Shown: positions 59,152 through 64,000 of the stretch, piece after piece
Numbering within the stretch: position 1 is the first letter of the stretch
Layout of the letters: each line of letters starts with the position of its first letter
NCBI RefSeq assembly: GCF_046630445.1
Contig: NC_092340.1
Span: 19,074,001 to 19,138,000 of the forward strand
Direction: 5' to 3'
Length of the DNA: 64,000 nucleotides
Origin: Rutidosis leptorrhynchoides
Taxonomy: Eukaryota; Streptophyta; Magnoliopsida; Asterales; Asteraceae
Program-made: the position numbers and the translations under genes
Notes under the pieces: generated by a model
The model's input: the letters and a program-made list of their open reading frames with translations, nothing else
Told to the model about the DNA's origin: nothing
The model's database searches: none

Positions 59152-62100
59152 TGAAATGTCCCGTTCTTATTGATTAAAAACGTTCCATATTAATTGATTT
59201 CGTTGCGAGGTTTTGACCTCTATATGAGACGTTTTTCAAAGACTGCATTCATTTTAAAACAAACCATAACCTTTATTTCATCAATAAAGGTTTAAAAAGC
59301 TTTACGTAGATTATCAAATAATGATAATCTAAAATATCCTGTTTACACACGACCATTACATAATGGTTTACAATACAAATATGTTACAACAAAATAAGTT
59401 TCTTGAATGCAGTTTTTACACAATATCATACAAGCATGGACTCCAAATCTCGTCCTTATTTAAGTATGCGACAGCGGAAGCTCTTAATAATCACCTGAGA
59501 ATAAACATGCTTAAAACGTCAACAAAAATGTTGGTGAGTTATAGGTTTAACCTATATATATCAAATCATAATAATAGACCACAAGATTTCATATTTCAAT
59601 ACACATCACATACATAGAGATAAAAATTATTCATATGGTGAACACCTGGTAACCGACATTAACAAGATGCATATATAAGAATATCCCCATCATTCCGGGA
59701 CACCCTTCGGATAAGATATAAATTTCGAAGTACTAAAGCATCCAGTACTTTGGATGAGGTTTGTTAAGCCCAATAGATCTATCTTTAGGATTCGCGTCAA
59801 TTAGGGTGTCTGTTCCCTAATTCTTAGATTACCAGACTTAATAACAAGGGGCATATTCGATTTCGATAATTCAACCATAGAATGTAGTTTCACGTACTCG
59901 TGTCTATTTTGTAAATCATTTATAAAACCTGCATGTATTCTCATCCCAAAAATATTAGATTTTAAAAGTGGGACTATAACTCACTTTCACAGATTTTTAC
60001 TTCGTCGGGAAGTAAGACTTGGCCACTGGTTGATTCACGAACCTATAACAATATATACATATATATCAAAGTATGTTCAAAATATATTTACAACACTTTT
60101 AATATATTTTGATGTTTTAAGTTTATTAAGTCAGCTGTCCTCGTTAGTAACCTACAACTAGTTGTCCACAGTTAGATGTACAGAAATAAATCGATAAATA
60201 TTATCTTGAATCAATTCACGACCCAGTGTATACGTATCTCAGTATTGATCACAACTCAAACTAAATGTATTTTGGAATTAACCTCAACCCTGTATAGCTA
60301 ACTCCAACATTCACATATAGAGCGTCTATGGTTGTTCCGAAATATATATAGATGTGTCGACATGATAGGTCGAAACATTGTATACGTGTCTATGGTATCT
60401 CAAGATTACATAATATACAATACAAGTTGATTAAGTTATGGTTGGAATAGATTTGTTACCAATTTTCACGTAGCTAAAATGAGAAAAATTATCCAATCTT
60501 GTTTTACCCATAACTTCTTCATTTTAAATCCGTTTTGAGCGAATCAAATTGCTATAGTTTCATATTGAACTCTATTTTATGAATCTAAACAGAAAAAGTA
60601 TAGGTTTATAGTCGGAAAAATAAGTTACAAGTCGTTTTTGTAAAGGTAGTCATTTCAGTCGAAAGAACGACGTCTAGATGACCATTTTAGAAAACATACT
60701 TCCACTTTGAGTTTAACCATAATTTTTGGATATAGTTTCATGTTCATAATAAAAATAATTTTCTCAGAATAACAACTTTTAAATCAAAGTTTATCATAGT
60801 TTTTAATTAACTAACCCAAAACAGCCCGCGGTGTTACTACGACGGCGTAAATCCGGTTTTACGGTGTTTTTCGTGTTTCCAGGTTTTAAATCATTAAGTT
60901 AGCATATCATATAGATATAGAACATGTGTTTAGTTGATTTTAAAAGTCAAGTTAGAAGGATTAATTTTTGTTTGCGAACAAGTTTAGAATTAACTAAACT
61001 ATGTTCTAGTGATTACAAGTTTAAACCTTCGAATAAGATAGCTTTATTATATGTATGAATTGAATGATGTTATGAACATCATTACTACCTTAAGTTCCTT
61101 GGATAAACCTACTGGAAAAGAGAAAAATGGATCTAGCTTCAATGGATCCTTGGATGGCTCGAAGTTCTTGAAGCAGAATCATGACACGAAAACAAGTTCA
61201 AGTAAGATCATCACTTGAAATAAGATTGTTATAGTTATAGAAATTGAACCAAAGTTTGAATATGATTATTACCTTGTATTATAATGATAACCTACTGTAA
61301 GAAACAAAGATTTCTTGAGGTTGGATGATCACCTTACAAGATTGGAAGTGAGCTAGCAAACTTGAAAGTATTCTTGATTTTATGAAACTAGAACTTTTGG
61401 AATTTATGAAGAACACTTAGAACTTGAAGATAGAACTTGAGAGAGATCAATTAGATGAAGAAAATTGAAGAATGAAAGTGTTTGTAGGTGTTTTTGGTCG
61501 TTGGTGTATGGATTAGATATAAAGGATATGTAATTTTGTTTTCATGTAAATAAGTCATGAATGATTACTCATATTTTTGTAATTTTATGAGATATTTCAT
61601 GCTAGTTGCCAAATGATGGTTCCCACATGTGTTAGGTGACTCACATGTGCTGCTAAGAGCTGATCATTGGAGTGTATATACCAATAGTACATACATCTAA
61701 AAGCTGTGTATTGTACGAGTACGAATACGGGTGCATACGAGTAGAATTGTTGATGAAACTGAACGAGGATGTAATTGTAAGCATTTTTGTTAAGTAGAAG
61801 TATTTTGATAAGTGTATTGAAGTCTTTCAAAAGTGTATAAATACATATTAAAACACTACATGTATATACATTTTAACTGAGTCGTTAAGTCATCGTTAGT
61901 CGTTACATGTAAGTGTTGTTTTGAAACCTTTAGGTTAACGATCTTGTTAAATGTTGTTAACCCAATGTTTATAATATCAAATGAGATTTTAAATTATTAT
62001 ATTATCATGATATTATCATGTATGAATATCTCTTAATATGATATATAAACATTAAATGTCTTTACAACGATAATCGTTACATATATGTCTCGTTTAAAAA

Positions 62101-62404
62101 TCATTAAGTTAGTAGTCTTGTTTTTACATATGTAGTTCATTGTTAATATACTTAATGATATGTTTACTTATCATAGTATCATGTTAACTATATATATATC
62201 CATATATATGTCATCATATAGTTTTTACAAATTTTAACGTTCGTGAATCACCGGTCAACTTGGGTGGTCAATTGTCTATATGAAACCTATTTCAATTAAT
62301 CAAGTCTTAACAAGTTTGATTGCTTAACATGTTGGAAACATTTAATCATATAAATATCAATCTCAGTTAATATATATAAACATGGAAAAGTTCGGGTCAC
62401 TACA
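59152..62404 (-). repeat. Element A 5' LTR
   Basis: 3253 bp. It shares 14 substitutions and a 3-bp indel relative to the 3' LTR, spread along the length. Its outer end abuts TSD GAAAA at 62405. Confidence 0.93.
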
Positions 62405-63719
62405 GAAAATTGGTAACAAATCTATTCCAACCATAACTTAATCAACTTGTATTGTATATTATGTAATCTTGAGAAACCATAGACACGTATACAATATTTT
62501 GACCTATCATGTCGACACATCTATATATATTTCGGAACAACCATAGACACTCTATATGTGAATGTTGGAGTTAGCTATACAGGGTTGAGGTTGATTCCAA
62601 AATATATATAGTTTGAGTTGTGATCAATACTGAGATACGTATACACTGGGTCGTGGATTGATTCAAGATAATATTTATCGATTTATTTCTGTACATCTAA
62701 CTGTGGACAACTAGTTGTAGGTTACTAACGAGGACAGCTGACTTAATAAACTTAAAACATCAAAATATATTAAAAGTGTTGTAAATATATTTTGAACATA
62801 CTTTGATATATATGTATATATTGTTATAGGTTCGTGAATCAACCAGTGGCCAAATCTTACTTCCCGACGAAGTAAAAATCTGTGAAAGTGAGTTGTAGTC
62901 CCACTTTTAAAATCTAATATTTTTGGGATGAGAATACATGCAGGTTTTATAAATGATTTACAAAATAGACACAAGTACGTGAAACTACATTCTATGGTTG
63001 ATTATCAGAATCGAATATGCCCCTTTTTATTAAGTCTGGTAATCTAAGAATTAGGGAACAGACACCCTAATTGACGCGAATCCTAAAGATAGATCTATTG
63101 GGCCTAACAAACCCCATCCAAAGTACCGGATGCTTTAGTACTTCGAAATTTATATCATATCCGAAGGGTGTCCCGAAATGATGGGGATATTCTTATATAT
63201 GCATCTTGTTAATGTCGGTTACCAGGTGTTCACCATATGAATGATTTTTATCTCTATGTATGGGATGTGTATTGAAATATGAAATCTTGTGGTCTATTAT
63301 TATGATTTGATATATATAGGTTAAACCTATAACTCACCAACATTTTTGTTGACGTTTTAAGCATGTTTATTCTCAGGTGATTATTAAGAGCTTCCGCTGT
63401 CGCATACTTAAATAAGGACGAGATTTGGAGTCCATGCTTGTAAGATATTGTGTAAAAACTGCATTCAAGAAACTTATTTTGTTGTAACATATTTGTATTG
63501 TAAACCATTATGTAATGGTCGTGTGTAAACAGGATATTTTAGATTATCATTATTTGATAATCTACGTAAAGCTTTTTAAACCTTTATTGATGAAATAAAG
63601 GTTATGGTTTGTTTTAAAATGAATGCAGTCTTTGAAAAACGTCTCATATAGAGGTCAAAACCTCGCAACGAAATCAATTAATATGGAACGTTTTTAATCA
63701 ATAAGAACGGGACATTTCA
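62405..63719 (+). mobile_element. Element B: 5' LTR, second part
   Basis: It continues the LTR that was cut at 49292 (GAAAA repeated as TSD), running without loss to GGGACATTTCA at 63719. Joined conceptually, the B LTR is about 3.1 kb. Confidence 0.92.
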
Positions 63720-63720
63720 G

Positions 63721-63734
63721 TTGGTATCCGAGCG
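63721..63734 (+). promoter_or_regulatory. Element B primer binding site
   Basis: TTGGTATCCGAGCG, one base after the LTR end; identical to that of A. Confidence 0.85.
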
Positions 63735-63928
63735 TTGGTCTTAGAGAACCAGAATTTTGCATTAGTGTGTCTTATCGAGTTTGTTAGGATGCATGAGTGA
63801 GTCTGGACTTCGACCGTGTTTACTTGAAAAATGATTGCTTAACAAATTTTGTTGGAAACTATATATTTTTAACATGTGAATATTATGTGATATATTAATC
63901 TCTTAACGGGTTTGATATTATGTGATAG

Positions 63929-64000
63929 ATGTCTACCTCTAGAACAAGTCCCATTGACTCACCTAATAATAATGAAGAGTCAAATGTAAATTGGAATGAT
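63929..64000 (+). CDS. Element B acidic ORF, N-terminal part (cut by window end)
   Basis: It begins MSTSRTSPIDSPNNNEES, the same as the extra ORF of element A, at the same distance from the PBS (about 200 nt). The rest lies beyond the window, so whether B also carries the F-box gene is unknown. Confidence 0.8.
   Translation, partial: MSTSRTSPIDSPNNNEESNVNWND

Larger units (their letters stand above)
49293..62404 (-). mobile_element. Element A: complete Tekay-type Ty3/Gypsy chromovirus, 13.1 kb, with two extra genes
   Basis: LTRs of 3250 bp (49293-52542, 3') and 3253 bp (59152-62404, 5') flank the internal region. TSD GAAAA is perfect (49288-49292 and 62405-62409). Order on the minus strand: 5' LTR, PBS, acidic-repeat ORF, F-box ORF, a copy of the PPT/LTR junction, gag-pol with integrase after RNase H (Ty3/Gypsy order), PPT, 3' LTR. 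I count 14 substitutions and one 3-bp indel between the LTRs. The insertion lies in the opposite orientation in the 5' LTR of B. Clade assignment rests on the RT ([20 protein letters not shown]) and a chromodomain-like integrase tail. Confidence 0.95.

Overview
This window is AT-rich nuclear DNA of a flowering plant. It holds one spliced chloroplast-protein gene, long triplet and TA microsatellites, and dense nested LTR retrotransposons. The retroelement and repeat types fit Asteraceae best, but that is inference from pattern memory; no search was run.

Layout. 1-2.7 kb: unremarkable DNA, then an F-box/LRR pseudogene with three in-frame stops and no frameshift. 2.9-11.3 kb: Helitron-like DNA with a hairpin/CTAG 3' terminus on the minus strand, a decayed replication protein A (RPA)-like gene on that strand, a 2.9-kb solo LTR with a perfect 5-bp target site duplication (TSD) inside it, and two further Helitron-like 3' ends among ATT/TA repeats. 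11.7-12 kb: an unrecognised exon relic. 12.6-17.5 kb: a young complete Copia element with 380-bp LTRs and a broken gag-pol. 17.9-18.8 kb: a coiled-coil pseudogene exon. 20.8-28.9 kb: an old non-coding retroelement-like sequence split by two solo LTRs (3.4 and 3.0 kb), each with a perfect TSD. 29-32 kb: tandem duplications, a 5'-truncated LINE with a 20-bp TSD, and a hAT MITE. 32.2-36.2 kb: the one clearly intact host gene, a seven-exon RETICULATA-RELATED (RER5/6-type) plastid protein of about 735 residues. 36.8-40 kb: a hAT transposon with an intact 737-residue transposase, TIRs and a perfect 8-bp TSD. 41-43.7 kb: a minisatellite and a broken LINE ORF1-like gene. 43.7-47.5 kb: a second copy of the non-coding retroelement-like family.

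47.5-64 kb is the most striking part. A 13.1-kb Tekay-type Ty3/Gypsy chromovirus (element A, minus strand, 49293-62404, TSD GAAAA) sits in opposite orientation inside the 5' LTR of another copy of the same family (element B, plus strand, 47491 to beyond the window end). Besides gag-pol, A carries two extra same-sense genes between its primer binding site and gag: an acidic repeat protein and an F-box protein of the At2g35280-like type. B begins the same acidic gene at the same place after its own primer binding site, so that gene at least is an inherited part of the family. A copy of the PPT/LTR junction lies between the F-box gene and gag and hints at how the cassette was acquired. The nesting also creates inverted LTR arms of 1.3-1.9 kb that could give hairpin RNA.
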